NCBI RefSeq assembly: GCF_030433675.1
Contig: NZ_JAROCB010000002.1
Coordinates: 372,001-436,000, forward strand
From: Leifsonia virtsii
GTDB lineage: Bacteria > Actinomycetota > Actinomycetes > Actinomycetales > Microbacteriaceae
Length of the DNA stretch: 64,000 nt
Direction of reading: 5' to 3'
This document shows positions 45,357-56,426 of the stretch, in pieces. Each line of letters opens with the position of its first letter. Position 1 is the stretch's first letter. The notes beneath the pieces are model-generated. The model was not told the DNA's origin and made no database searches. It was given only the letters and a program-made list of their open reading frames with translations. The translations under genes and the position numbers were made by a program.

Positions 45357-45442
45357 CTACCGACCGATCCTGGCGATGACCTGCGGCGGCCCTCGACCTT
45401 GAATAGGAAACAGAGACAAGCGAAAACACGAAGGAGAATTGG

Positions 45443-46219
45443 ATGTCGACCACGCAGAGTGCTCTGCCCAGCTACAACCATCGGGCCGGGGCGGGACCGG
45501 CCCTGGTCTTTCTCCACTATTGGGGCGGCTCCGCACGCACCTGGGACGTCGTCCTCGACCTGCTTCCCCGACAGGAGGCCGTCAGCATCGACTTCCGCGG
45601 GTGGGGCCGGTCTCGCGGCCTGCCCGGACCCTTCGGCCTGGAGCAGCTCGCCGAGGACACCCTCGCCGTCATCGACGAGGCCGGCATCGACGACTACGTG
45701 CTCGTCGGGCACTCGATGGGCGGGAAAGTCGCCCAACTGATCGCCGCGACCAGGCCGGCGGGGCTTCGCGGGGCCGTTCTCGTCGGTTCCGGGCCGGCCG
45801 TCCCGGCAGCCGAGATAACTCCGGAGTACCAGGAGCAGCTCTCGCACGCCTACGACACTGAGGAGTCCGCGGCCGGGGCGCGCGACCATGTGCTGACCTC
45901 CACCCCACTCTCCGCGACGCTGGCGGCCCAGGTCCTGGAGGATTCGCGCGCGAGCGTCGACGATGCCCGCACCGAGTGGCCCTTGCGCGGTATCGCCGAG
46001 GATGTCTCCGACCGCACTCTCCTGATCGACGTACCTTCGTTGGTCGTCGCGGGGGAGCGTGACCGGGTCGAGCCGGTGGTCGTCCTCGAGCGAAATCTGG
46101 TGCCGTATCTCGCTGATGCCGACTTCGTCGTCCTTCCCAGGACCGGTCACCTGATGCCGTTGGAGGCGCCGGAGGCTCTCGCCGCCGCCATCGCGGCGTT
46201 CGTCGCGGATCTCCCCTGA
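45443..46219 (+). CDS. Alpha/beta hydrolase
   Basis: The 258-residue cytoplasmic hydrolase has FLHYWGGSARTWD at the oxyanion site, the nucleophile elbow GHSMGGK, an acid in VAGERDRVEP and His in PRTGHLMPLEAPE. AAGGAG precedes the ATG at 45443. The divergent AraC regulator suggests inducible expression. It is related to haloperoxidase-like esterases; the substrate is unknown. Confidence 0.87.
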   Translation: MSTTQSALPSYNHRAGAGPALVFLHYWGGSARTWDVVLDLLPRQEAVSIDFRGWGRSRGLPGPFGLEQLAEDTLAVIDEAGIDDYVLVGHSMGGKVAQLIAATRPAGLRGAVLVGSGPAVPAAEITPEYQEQLSHAYDTEESAAGARDHVLTSTPLSATLAAQVLEDSRASVDDARTEWPLRGIAEDVSDRTLLIDVPSLVVAGERDRVEPVVVLERNLVPYLADADFVVLPRTGHLMPLEAPEALAAAIAAFVADLP

Positions 46220-46242
46220 CCGGGACCGCGCGGGCGCGCCGG

Positions 46243-46266
46243 GTTATATAGTTGACGCATATAAAC
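46243..46266. promoter_or_regulatory. AT-rich inverted repeat in the MFS-MarR promoter
   Basis: TTATAT and ATATAA form arms separated by 9 bases in GTTATATAGTTGACGCATATAAAC, with a TTGACG that could be the -35 box. It lies just upstream of the MFS-MarR operon and is the likely site of the co-encoded MarR protein. Confidence 0.6.
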
Positions 46267-46311
46267 AACCGATATCCGTCACGTACCCGCGCACTCTGAC
46301 AAGGAACCCGT

Positions 46312-48054
46312 TTGGCCCGCACCGGCATCTTCACCAAGGATCACCCGCACTACCGCTGGGTGGCGCTCTCCAACACCACCCTCGGCATGCTCATGGCGAC
46401 GATCAACTCGTCGATCGTCATCATCTCGCTGCCCGCCATCTTCACCGGGGTGAAGCTCAACCCGCTCGAGCCGGGCAACGTGTCCTACCTGCTCTGGATG
46501 CTGATGGGCTACATGCTCGTCACCGCCGTGCTCGTCGTCATGTTCGGGCGCATGGGGGACCAGTTCGGACGCGTCCGCATCTACAACCTCGGGTTCGTGA
46601 TCTTCACGCTGGCCGCCATCGCGCTGTGCCTCGACCCGTTCACCGGCGGCCCCGGCGCGATGTGGCTGATCGTCTGGCGGTTCGTCCAGGGTGTCGGCGG
46701 CGCCATGCTGTTCGCCAACTCGACCGCGATCCTCACCGACGCGTTCCCGGCGAACAAGCGCGGGTTCGCGCTCGGCCTCAACCAGGTCGCCGCGATCGCC
46801 GGAAGCTTCATCGGCCTCATCCTCGGCGGCGTGCTCGCCGAGGTGGACTGGCGCGCGGTGTTCTTCGTGTCCGTCCCGTTCGGCGTGATCGGCACCATCT
46901 GGTCGATCAAGTCGCTGCACGAGGTCGGCCAGAAGAACCCCGGCCGCATCGACTGGCTCGGCAACGCCACCTTCGGCATCGGCCTGATCGCGCTGCTGAC
47001 CGGCATCACCTACGGCATCCAGCCCTACGGCGACTCCACCCAGGGCTGGGGCAACCCGTGGGTCCTCGGTGCGATCATCGGCGGCATCCTGCTGCTCGTC
47101 GCGTTCGTCTTCGTCGAGCTGAAGGTGCCGTCGCCCATGTTCGACATGCGGCTGTTCCGCATCCGGGCCTTCTCCTCCGGGATCTTCGCGGGGTTCCTCG
47201 CGGCGATCGGCCGCGGCGGCCTGCAGTTCATGCTCATCATCTGGCTGCAGGGCATCTGGCTGCCGCTGCACGGCTACAGCTACGAGTCGACGCCGCTCTG
47301 GGCGGGCATCTACATGCTCCCGATCACGATCGGCTTCTTGGTCGCCGGGCCGATCTCCGGCGCGCTCTCCGACCGGTTCGGCTCTCGCGCGTTCGCGACG
47401 GTCGGTCTGCTCCTGGTGGCGGCCACCTTCGTCGGCCTGCTGCTCATCCCGGTCAACTTCGAGTACTGGCAGTTCGCGCTGCTCACGGGCCTCAACGGCA
47501 TCGGGTCCGGACTGTTCTCCTCGCCCAACCGCACGGCGATCATGAACAGCGTCCCGGCGAACGAACGCGGGGCCGCCTCGGGGATGGCCGGCGTCGCCCT
47601 CAACGCCGGAAGCTCGCTGTCGATCGGCATCTTCTTCTCGCTGATGATCGCGGGCCTGTCCGTGGCTCTGCCGTCGGCGCTCACCAACGGGCTGACCTCG
47701 CACGGCGTCCCGGCGAATGTGGCCGCACAGGTGGGGAACACCCCGCCGGTCGGGTCGCTGTTCGCGGCGTTCCTCGGCTACAACCCCATCCAGAGCCTGC
47801 TCGGCCCGACCGGGATCCTGTCCTCGCCGCACGTCGACGGGGCCACCCTGACCGGCAAGGAGTTCTTCCCGCAGCTGATCTCGAACCCCTTCCACGACGG
47901 ACTGGTGGTCGTCTTCATCGCCGCCGCCGTCATGAGCGTCATCGGAGCCGTAGCCTCCTTCCTCGGCGGAGCGAAGTATGTTCATGGGGAGACCGCCGTA
48001 CCAGAGCGAGCGGTCACCGAGGAAGGCGAGGAAGTCGGTGCCCACCGCGCATGA
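46312..48054 (+). CDS. MFS transporter, DHA2 type
   Basis: The 580-residue protein is a 14-segment MFS exporter. It has the DHA2 features TINSSIVIISLPAIF in helix 1, motif A-like GRMGDQFGRVRIYNLG, the QGVGGAMLFANSTAILTDAFP helix, and a second-half motif SGALSDRFGSRAF. AAGGAA precedes a TTG start at 46312, so the message is leadered. It overlaps the MarR gene by 17 bases, which indicates a repressor-exporter pair. The substrate is unknown. Confidence 0.9.
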   Translation: MARTGIFTKDHPHYRWVALSNTTLGMLMATINSSIVIISLPAIFTGVKLNPLEPGNVSYLLWMLMGYMLVTAVLVVMFGRMGDQFGRVRIYNLGFVIFTLAAIALCLDPFTGGPGAMWLIVWRFVQGVGGAMLFANSTAILTDAFPANKRGFALGLNQVAAIAGSFIGLILGGVLAEVDWRAVFFVSVPFGVIGTIWSIKSLHEVGQKNPGRIDWLGNATFGIGLIALLTGITYGIQPYGDSTQGWGNPWVLGAIIGGILLLVAFVFVELKVPSPMFDMRLFRIRAFSSGIFAGFLAAIGRGGLQFMLIIWLQGIWLPLHGYSYESTPLWAGIYMLPITIGFLVAGPISGALSDRFGSRAFATVGLLLVAATFVGLLLIPVNFEYWQFALLTGLNGIGSGLFSSPNRTAIMNSVPANERGAASGMAGVALNAGSSLSIGIFFSLMIAGLSVALPSALTNGLTSHGVPANVAAQVGNTPPVGSLFAAFLGYNPIQSLLGPTGILSSPHVDGATLTGKEFFPQLISNPFHDGLVVVFIAAAVMSVIGAVASFLGGAKYVHGETAVPERAVTEEGEEVGAHRA

Positions 48055-48517
48055 AGCTGACGAGCGGCCGACGGCCGGCCAGGACGACGATGTCCCCGGC
48101 CGTCTGGCCCTGGCCGTCGGGCGGCTGAACCGTCGCATCCGCTCCTCTACGGGCGGGCTGAGCCACGGTCAGCTGTCCGCCCTGTCGACGATCGTCCGGC
48201 GCGGGCCGCTGCGGCCGAGCGAGCTCGCCGCGATCGAGGTGGCCGCGGCGCCCACGATCACGCGGGTCGTCGCCGAGCTGGAGGCGCGCGGCCTCGTCGA
48301 GCGCACGCCCGATCCCGAGGACCGCCGCTCCCTGTTCGTCTCCGGCACCGACGCGGGCACCGAGCTGCTGCTCGAGGCCCGCTCCGACAGGGCACGCGCC
48401 GCCGCCGGCATCCTCGCCGACCTCACCCCCGAGCAGCTGGACGCCGTCCGCCGGGCCCTACCCGCTCTGGAGCAGGCCGCCCAGGTCACCCCACCCCCTC
48501 CGGCCCCCACCTCCTGA
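48038..48517 (+). CDS. MarR family regulator of the MFS exporter
   Basis: The 159-residue protein has a winged-helix DNA-binding core: LSHGQLSALSTIVRRGPLRPSELAAIE, recognition VAAAPTITRVVAELEARGLVERT and wing DPEDRRSLFVSGT. The GTG at 48038 is used because GAGGAAG precedes it, although ATG starts at 47978 and 47984 are in frame. The start lies within the exporter gene, so the two are translated together. A Pro-rich tail (TPPPPAPTS) ends the protein. Confidence 0.85.
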   Translation: MPTAHEADERPTAGQDDDVPGRLALAVGRLNRRIRSSTGGLSHGQLSALSTIVRRGPLRPSELAAIEVAAAPTITRVVAELEARGLVERTPDPEDRRSLFVSGTDAGTELLLEARSDRARAAAGILADLTPEQLDAVRRALPALEQAAQVTPPPPAPTS

Positions 48518-48522
48518 CCCGG

Positions 48523-48579
48523 CGAGTTGCACGTCGTGGCGGAAATCCGGCCGGAATAGCCGCCACGACGTGCAACTCG
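48523..48579. terminator. Bidirectional nested hairpin between MarR and APC permease genes
   Basis: Perfect 20-base arms (48523-48542 and 48560-48579) flank 17 bases holding the palindrome TCCGGCCGGA. The arm contains CACG-T-CGTG. It sits between convergent genes, 6 and 20 bases from their stops. Confidence 0.75.
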
Positions 48580-48598
48580 TCGGAGGGGTGGAGAAGCG

Positions 48599-50146
48599 TC
48601 AGGGGCGAGGGCGCCGCGGCGGGCGCGCGGGGATCACAGGGTGGGCGCCGGTGTAGCCCTGGCGCTCGGCAGCGATCGCGAGGATGCGGCCCCGCTGCGC
48701 GTACCAGCCGACGACGAGCAGCGGGATGATGACGACCAGCGAGGCGACCGTCCAGGTCCCGGTCGGGTAGTCGAACGCCATCAGCACGACGACGCCCGCC
48801 AGGAACGCCAGCGTCAGCCAGGCCGTGAACGGTGCGCCGAACAGGCGGAAGGACGGTCGCTCCAGCTTGCCCTGCAGCGCCCAGCGCCGCAGCTGCATCT
48901 GGCACAGCACGATCATCGCCCAGCTGGTGACGATGCCCAGCGACGCGACGTTCAGCACGATGTTGAACGCCTCCTCCGGCACCACCAGATTGAGGAACAC
49001 GCCGAGTACGCCGATCGCCGCGGTCAGCAGGATGCCGCCGTACGGCACTCCGCGCGCGTTCATCCGGGCGGTGAACCGGGGGCTCGCGCCGGTCTGGGCC
49101 ATCGAGTGCAGGATGCGCCCGGTCGAGTACATCCCGGCGTTCAGGCTCGACAGGGCGGCGGTCAGCACGACGAAGTTCATGATCGACCCGACGACGGCGC
49201 TCAGCTGCGGACCGCCGAGGTGGCTGAAGAAGGTGACGAACGGGCTCTCGCTCCCGCTGTAGGCGCTCGCCGGGAGCAGCAGCGCGAGCAGCAGGACCGA
49301 GCCGCAGTAGAAGACCGCGATGCGGAACACGACGCTGTTGATCGCGCGCGGCATGATCTTCTCCGGGTTCGCGGTCTCGCCCGCGGCGATGCCGACCAGC
49401 TCGATCCCGGCGTAGGCGAAGACGACGCCCTGCACCAGCACGATCGCCATGGCGATGGTCGCGACGCCGTTGGGCAGCAGGCCGCCGTTCTGCGCGAGCA
49501 TCGCGAATCCGGTCGGGCCGAGGTCGGTCGGCCAGCCCGCGGAGAGGACGACGATCCCGACCACGAGGAACGCCACGAGCGCGCCGACCTTGATCAGGGC
49601 GAACCAGAACTCCATCTCGCCGAACACCTTCACCGAGATGAGGTTCAGGCTGACCACCACGACCAGGGCGATGAGCGCGAGCAGCCACTGCGGGACCGCG
49701 GAGAACAGGCTCCAGTACTTCACGTAGAGGGCGACGGCGGTGGAGTCGACGATGGCGGTCATGGCCCAGTTGAGGAAGTACATCCACCCGGCGACGTACG
49801 CCATCTTCTCGCCGTAGAACTCGCGCGCGTACGACACGAACGAGCCGGAGGACGGCCGGTGCAGCACGAGCTCGCCGAGCGCCCGCAGCACCAGGAACGC
49901 GAAGAACCCGCACACCGCGTAGACGAGCACGAGCAGCGGTCCGCCGTCGTGCAGGCGGCCGCCCGCGCCGAGGAAGAGGCCGGTGCCGATGGCGCCGCCG
50001 ATGGCGATCATCTGCAGCTGCCGCGATGAGAGCGACTTGTGGTAGCCCTCCTGCTCGCTCGCGAAGTCCTGCACCGCCTGGCTGACGTCGCCGAGGTGCT
50101 CGCGCCGGTTCTCGAGGTCCTCAGCCGGGTCGTGCGGTGTGGTCAT
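48599..50146 (-). CDS. Amino acid permease, APC superfamily
   Basis: The 515-residue transporter has 12 membrane segments and the amino-acid:H+ symporter motifs of the AnsP/CycA/GabP group: [56 protein letters not shown] and [23 protein letters not shown]. It imports a neutral amino acid, perhaps asparagine, GABA or serine. The start ATG at 50146 follows GGGAGGCG. A shared hairpin ends the convergent MarR operon. It is monocistronic. Confidence 0.9.
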   Translation of the reverse strand: MTTPHDPAEDLENRREHLGDVSQAVQDFASEQEGYHKSLSSRQLQMIAIGGAIGTGLFLGAGGRLHDGGPLLVLVYAVCGFFAFLVLRALGELVLHRPSSGSFVSYAREFYGEKMAYVAGWMYFLNWAMTAIVDSTAVALYVKYWSLFSAVPQWLLALIALVVVVSLNLISVKVFGEMEFWFALIKVGALVAFLVVGIVVLSAGWPTDLGPTGFAMLAQNGGLLPNGVATIAMAIVLVQGVVFAYAGIELVGIAAGETANPEKIMPRAINSVVFRIAVFYCGSVLLLALLLPASAYSGSESPFVTFFSHLGGPQLSAVVGSIMNFVVLTAALSSLNAGMYSTGRILHSMAQTGASPRFTARMNARGVPYGGILLTAAIGVLGVFLNLVVPEEAFNIVLNVASLGIVTSWAMIVLCQMQLRRWALQGKLERPSFRLFGAPFTAWLTLAFLAGVVVLMAFDYPTGTWTVASLVVIIPLLVVGWYAQRGRILAIAAERQGYTGAHPVIPARPPRRPRP

Positions 50147-50202
50147 GGATCGCCTCCCTCTGGTCCAGCGATCCACAGTACCCGGACGGCCGACGCCGCC
50201 CG

Positions 50203-51111
50203 TCAGCTCAGCGCGAGCAGCGCGGCGGCCACGATCGCCAGCACGAGCCCGACCCACTGCACCGGCGCCACCCGCTCACGCAGCACGATCGCGGCGAGCA
50301 GGATGGTGCCGGCCGGGTAGAGCGCGGTCAGCACGGACACCGTGGCGAGGTCGCCGAGCCGCAGCGCGATCAGGATGAGCAGGTTGGCTGTCGCGTCGAG
50401 GGCGCCGCCGCCCGCCGCGATGCCCGCGCCGCGCGGCTCCAGCCGCATCCCGCCGCGCAGCTGCTCCGGCAGGCCCACGGGCGGGAGATCGCCCACGGCC
50501 ACCGGCACCGAACGGCGTGCGCGGGCGACCACGACGCCGACGACGGTCCACATCACCGCCGCGTTCGCCACGCGGTTCGCGATCAGGGGGACGACGCCCG
50601 AGTCGTCCGGGGTCTGGTCGATCAGGATGAGGAAGACGCCGATCATGGCGCCGGCGGCCACGGCCATCCCGAGCGCGCGAGGCCGTGGACGCACGGCGCC
50701 CTTCTCCGGCACGAAGCCGACCAGCACCACCGCGACCAGCGCGAGGCCGATGGCGACGTATCCCACCGGCTCGAAGCGGTCGCCGCCGAGCAGCCCCCAC
50801 GTCAGCGGCACGAGCGCCGACACCAGTGCGGTCAGTGGCGACAGGATGCTCATGGGCCCGATCGCCAGGCAGGCGTACAGCAGTGCGACGGCGACGGTTC
50901 CGACCAGGCCGGACAGCGCTCCCCAGCCGAGGGCGGCGGCCGACCACGCGCCGCCGACCACGGGAAGGGCGAGTAGCAGCAGGACGAGACCCGCGACCGC
51001 CCCGACGGCGGTCGTGCGCAGCGGGCCGATGCGCCGCGCCGCGACCCCGCCGAGGAAGTCGGCCGAACCGTAGACGAAGGCGCCGAGCAGCCCGAGGGCC
51101 GCGGCCGGCAT
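50203..51111 (-). CDS. EamA/DMT family transporter
   Basis: The 302-residue protein has ten hydrophobic segments arranged as two EamA repeats, with [25 protein letters not shown] at the start and [26 protein letters not shown] at the end. The family exports or imports small metabolites. Its ATG at 51111 shares one base with the stop of the upstream DHFR-like gene (TGATG), so the two are co-translated. The substrate is not known. Confidence 0.87.
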   Translation of the reverse strand: MPAAALGLLGAFVYGSADFLGGVAARRIGPLRTTAVGAVAGLVLLLLALPVVGGAWSAAALGWGALSGLVGTVAVALLYACLAIGPMSILSPLTALVSALVPLTWGLLGGDRFEPVGYVAIGLALVAVVLVGFVPEKGAVRPRPRALGMAVAAGAMIGVFLILIDQTPDDSGVVPLIANRVANAAVMWTVVGVVVARARRSVPVAVGDLPPVGLPEQLRGGMRLEPRGAGIAAGGGALDATANLLILIALRLGDLATVSVLTALYPAGTILLAAIVLRERVAPVQWVGLVLAIVAAALLALS

Positions 51112-51674
51112 CAGCCGACGGCCAGACGGTACGTGTGCAGCACGGCGCCCGACGCGAAGCGGTGGAGGTCGGCGAGCTCGAACACCCACTTCTCCCGGTC
51201 GTCCGGGAAGATGCGCAGGCCGCCGCCGATCATCACCGGGAAGACCAGCAAGCGCAGCTCGTCGACCAGTCCCCAGACCAGCAGCGAGCGGACGAGGGAG
51301 GCGCTCCCGGCGACCAGGATCGGGTCGCCGTCGCCCTCCTTGAGCCGAGCGAGCCCGTCGCGGACGGGCTGCTCCAGCGCCGTCGAGTTCCAGGTCAGTT
51401 CGCCGGGGCGCGAGGTGACGATGGTCTTCGGCAGGCCGTTCATGATGTCGGCGAAGACGCCCTCGCGCGGCGGCCAGGCGGCCGCGAACTGCTCGTAGGT
51501 ACGCCGTCCGAGCAGCAGGGAGCCGGCCTCCTGCACCTCACGGAGCTTGAACTCCCGAAGGTCCTCCGAGCTGAACGGGATGGTCCAGCCCGAGTGCGGG
51601 TGGGTGGGCTCGCCGCCGGGCGCCTCGACGACCCCGTCGAGGGACATGAACTCGGTCACGATGAGCCGGCGCAT
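51111..51674 (-). CDS. Dihydrofolate reductase family protein (RibD C-terminal-like)
   Basis: The 187-residue protein has the RibD C-terminal/DHFR-like fold: RRLIVTEFMSLDGVVEAPGGE, SLLLGRRTYEQFAAAWPP, LPKTIVTSRP, ILVAGSASLVRSLLVWGLVDELRLLVFPVMIGGGLRIF. Proteins of this kind are NADPH-dependent reductases of unknown substrate, seldom true DHFR. It is coupled to an EamA transporter and divergent from recQ, and it has a leaderless-type promoter. Confidence 0.87.
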   Translation of the reverse strand: MRRLIVTEFMSLDGVVEAPGGEPTHPHSGWTIPFSSEDLREFKLREVQEAGSLLLGRRTYEQFAAAWPPREGVFADIMNGLPKTIVTSRPGELTWNSTALEQPVRDGLARLKEGDGDPILVAGSASLVRSLLVWGLVDELRLLVFPVMIGGGLRIFPDDREKWVFELADLHRFASGAVLHTYRLAVG

Positions 51675-51681
51675 GTCCGCG

Positions 51682-51687
51682 ATGCTA
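51682..51687 (-). promoter_or_regulatory. -10 element for leaderless DHFR-like/EamA operon
   Basis: On the minus strand TAGCAT ends 7 bases before the ATG at 51674, facing the recQ promoter. Confidence 0.5.
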
Positions 51688-51761
51688 CCCGACGGCCGCC
51701 TGTGGACGAACGGGTTCTCCACAGATCCGGCCGCTCCCGGGTGACGGTCGGAGGCCGCCGT

Positions 51762-51767
51762 TACGAT
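51762..51767 (+). promoter_or_regulatory. -10 element for leaderless recQ
   Basis: TACGAT ends 6 bases before the ATG at 51774. Confidence 0.5.
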
Positions 51768-51773
51768 CGAGGG

Positions 51774-53783
<2,010 letters not shown>

Positions 53784-53815
53784 TCCTGACCGGGTCTGCG
53801 GGTAGAGGCCTCGGA

Positions 53816-53843
53816 CGCCTCGGGTGACGGGACACCCGAGGCG
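53816..53843. terminator. Bidirectional hairpin after recQ
   Basis: CGCCTCGGGTG and CACCCGAGGCG are perfect 11-base arms around a 6-base loop, between the convergent recQ and small hypothetical genes. There is no U-tract. Confidence 0.65.
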
Positions 53844-53851
53844 ACGATGGG

Positions 53852-54235
53852 TCACGGGTGCAGCGTGTAGTGCCTGACCGTGACGGCCTCCTCATCGGCC
53901 TCGAAGCCGGCAAGCATCCGCACGTGCCGGCGGTCGAGGTAGACGTCCTTCTTCTCGGTGAAGAACTCCTGGTCATACCAGGCGACGCCGAAGCGCACCC
54001 TCCCGCCCTCGCCGTCCCTGTTTGGGTCGACCCAGGCGAACTTCCAGTCGTACTTGCCCGGCTCGTGGGCCAGACGAAGATCGGATGCGTCGAGTGCCCT
54101 CAGGCACCTCTCGATCGCTGCATCCGTCCGAAGGGTGAAGGTCACCTCGGACTGGGCGATCTCCTGCCGACCGTCGACGCGGCTGAGCGCGTCGCCAGCG
54201 ATCGAGTGAAGGCGCGGCGTTCGGGACTGGGTCAT
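53852..54235 (-). CDS. Hypothetical protein, 127 residues
   Basis: I do not recognise this protein. It has a beta-rich, soluble character with many charged residues (HEPGKYDWKFAWVDPNRDGEGGRVRFGVAWYDQEF), and no signal peptide or membrane segment. AAAGG precedes the ATG at 54235; an ATG at 54250 is also in frame. It is divergent from an MFS gene and its promoter region is relatively AT-rich. Confidence 0.6.
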   Translation of the reverse strand: MTQSRTPRLHSIAGDALSRVDGRQEIAQSEVTFTLRTDAAIERCLRALDASDLRLAHEPGKYDWKFAWVDPNRDGEGGRVRFGVAWYDQEFFTEKKDVYLDRRHVRMLAGFEADEEAVTVRHYTLHP

Positions 54236-54348
54236 GTGTGAACCTTTCATCGTTGTGGAACGGGATGTCTACTCCCGCAACGCACACGCTAGGATGGGTC
54301 CGCATTCGGAGTCAACGATTTTAGTACGTATATCAGTATTGGAGGGTT

Positions 54349-55557
54349 ATGAAGACGACGACCCTTGCAGCCGCTTCCGGGGTTTCAGCGCTGGGAGACA
54401 CGCTCGCGGTCGTCGCTTTGATGCTCGCCCTGCAAGACCGCCCGGGTGGGAGCTTCGCCGTGTCGGCGCTCGTACTCCTCGGGTTGTTGCCGAGCGTCCT
54501 GCTCGGGCCGCTTGTCGCGCCGCTGCTGGACCGATTCGAGACGACGCGCATCCTCGCGATCACACTGGTGCTTCGTTGTCTGATCGGGGTGCTGCTCGCC
54601 TATGCCGGGGATCTGCCGTGGATGCTCGTGCTGATCGCGGCCGGTAACGTCGTCTCCGCGGTCGACTCACCCGCGATGACGCTCCTGGTGCCTGCGACGA
54701 TGCGCCCTGGCGCGAATCCTGCGGTCGGGTACGCGCGCATGGACGCTGCTCGGAGCGTCGGCACCCTCGTCGGGCCGGCCATCGCGGGTCTTGCGGTCGG
54801 AGTGATCGGAACCCAGGGTGCGCTTCTCGTCGATGCAGCGACTTTCGGGGTGCTCGCGGCGGTCATCGTAGGCATGCGCGTTCGGCGGCATTCGCCGATG
54901 GAAAGATCCGCGGAGCGCCCGTCATGGTTTGCCCAGGTCGCAGCCGGCCCCGCAGCGCTGCGCCGATCGCCGACGATCGCGACGGCGGTGGTCGCGTTGG
55001 CTGCCGCGATCGTGTTCACAAGCATGATCACCGTGGCGGAGGTGGAGTATGCCCGCGACATCCTCGATGCGCCTGCGGTGGTCTACGGGGCGCTGGTGAG
55101 CGCTCAAGCCTGCGGTCGCCTTCTGTGCGCAGCGGTCGTCGCCCCGCGTATCCCGGTCTGCCTGCAGCCGTCGGCCCTCGCGGCGGGCAGTGCTCTCATG
55201 GGAGTCGCCCTGCTCGTCATGGGGCTGCTGCCGGCGACACCGGTGGCTTTCGCCGGGCTGTTCGTGGTCGGACTCGCGAACGCACTGCAGTCGATCGCGA
55301 TCCGGGCGATCGTGGTCACCTCCGTCGATGAGGACCAACGCGGTCGTGCGTTCGCCGCGGTCATCGCGCTGAACAACGGCTCCACCATGCTCGGAACCGC
55401 TGCTGCGGGACCGTTGGTCGCTGTGTTCGGTGCTGCTACCGCATTGGCTGTCTCGGGCATCGGCACGCTCGTTGCCGCGATCCCTGCCGTCCGGCACGTC
55501 CGAGCGTGGCGCGGCCGGACGGACGCGACGTCAGAAGAGGCTCAGATCGACCGCTAG
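54349..55557 (+). CDS. MFS transporter, 12-segment, possible drug efflux
   Basis: The 402-residue protein has about 12 membrane segments with the start TTTLAAASGVSALGDTLAVVALMLALQDRPGG, resembling the NreB/MefA group. The motif region PLVAPLLDRFETTRILAI and the SVDEDQRGRAFAAVIALNNGS loop fit that group. GGAGGG precedes the ATG at 54349. The upstream 60 bases are AT-rich for this chromosome. Codon use is less GC3-extreme than its neighbours in places, so recent acquisition is possible but not shown. The substrate is unknown. Confidence 0.85.
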   Translation: MKTTTLAAASGVSALGDTLAVVALMLALQDRPGGSFAVSALVLLGLLPSVLLGPLVAPLLDRFETTRILAITLVLRCLIGVLLAYAGDLPWMLVLIAAGNVVSAVDSPAMTLLVPATMRPGANPAVGYARMDAARSVGTLVGPAIAGLAVGVIGTQGALLVDAATFGVLAAVIVGMRVRRHSPMERSAERPSWFAQVAAGPAALRRSPTIATAVVALAAAIVFTSMITVAEVEYARDILDAPAVVYGALVSAQACGRLLCAAVVAPRIPVCLQPSALAAGSALMGVALLVMGLLPATPVAFAGLFVVGLANALQSIAIRAIVVTSVDEDQRGRAFAAVIALNNGSTMLGTAAAGPLVAVFGAATALAVSGIGTLVAAIPAVRHVRAWRGRTDATSEEAQIDR

Positions 55558-55707
55558 TGGACCCCGAGCGCTCCGCCACCCCTTCTCGCGGCCCGGAGAC
55601 GGGTATACCGTGCGTCGTTCCGCCGGACGACCAGGGAATTCCTTGCGGCCTGGCGGTGTTATGACATTGAACGATTACTGCGGCGATCTCGAAGGAGGAA
55701 GTAGTAG

Positions 55708-56190
55708 ATGGCACGAATGATCGAGGAGCTCGAGGACGAGACCGGCGCCGTCATCAAGTACAAGCGTCACGCGAACGGTCGAGGACTCGTCTCACCGACC
55801 GCGCGGGTGGCCGAGTCGGCCTACATCGAGCCGACCGCCTACGTGGAGGCCGACGCGCGCGTCGGCATGGAGGCGTACGTCGGCGCGGGCAGCTGGATCG
55901 ACAAGGGCGCCACGGTGGGCGACCGCACGTTCGTGGGCGCCAACGTCCATGTGGGTGCCGGCTGCATCGTCGGCAGCGGGGTCAAGATCGGCTCCGGCGC
56001 GAAGCTCGGCGAGAACGCGATGGTCGGCAACGGCGCGCGCATCGAGCGCGACGCCAGCGTCCCGGCCGGAACGGTGATCGAGCTGAAGGGCGCGGCCGCC
56101 GCTCGCGCCGCACTCACCACGCCGCTCCGGGCCACGCGCCCGACGCAGCGCGACCTGCGCACCCCGCGCGCTCCGCGCCGCGCCGCCTGA
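55708..56190 (+). CDS. Left-handed beta-helix (hexapeptide repeat) protein
   Basis: The 160-residue protein is built mainly of hexapeptide repeats (SPTARVAESAYIEPTAYVEADARVGMEAYVGAGSWIDKGATVGDRTFVGANVHVGAGCIVGSGVKIG), the fold of gamma-carbonic anhydrases and acyltransferases. The three zinc His of gamma-carbonic anhydrases are not evident, so catalysis is doubtful. The C-terminal 35 residues are Arg/Thr/Pro-rich. AAGGAGGAAG precedes the ATG at 55708. A U-tract terminator follows. Confidence 0.78.
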   Translation: MARMIEELEDETGAVIKYKRHANGRGLVSPTARVAESAYIEPTAYVEADARVGMEAYVGAGSWIDKGATVGDRTFVGANVHVGAGCIVGSGVKIGSGAKLGENAMVGNGARIERDASVPAGTVIELKGAAAARAALTTPLRATRPTQRDLRTPRAPRRAA

Positions 56191-56210
56191 CCGCGCCCCA
56201 TCCCGACCCA

Positions 56211-56300
56211 CCCCCACCGTCGAGTCTGCAGAGACTGCACACGACGCGCCGAAAGCGCGTGCAGTCTGTGCGGACTCGACGGTGGGGGTTTTGCTTTTTT
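56211..56300 (+). terminator. Rho-independent terminator with nested stem
   Basis: Perfect 16-base outer arms (56211-56226 and 56273-56288) and inner 9-base arms (56232-56240 and 56259-56267) are followed by GGGTTTTGCTTTTTT. The loop holds GCGC-CGAAA-GCGC. This is the one hairpin in the window with a U-tract, ending the hexapeptide-repeat gene. Confidence 0.85.
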
Positions 56301-56426
56301 GTGTGGTTCCCACAAGTTGGGGACGACACGGGGGCGGGGGGATTTGTAGGCGGCGCACCGACGGTTTTCGCCCCGGCGGGACGCGTCGTAGCGTTGCCGC
56401 ATCCGCGATTTCCGTTAGGAGAGGTC

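Noticed and set aside
46279-48138. Long minus-strand frame opposite the MFS gene
   Set aside because: Glu/Asp/Arg-rich repetitive shadow; the transporter on the other strand has membrane segments and motifs.
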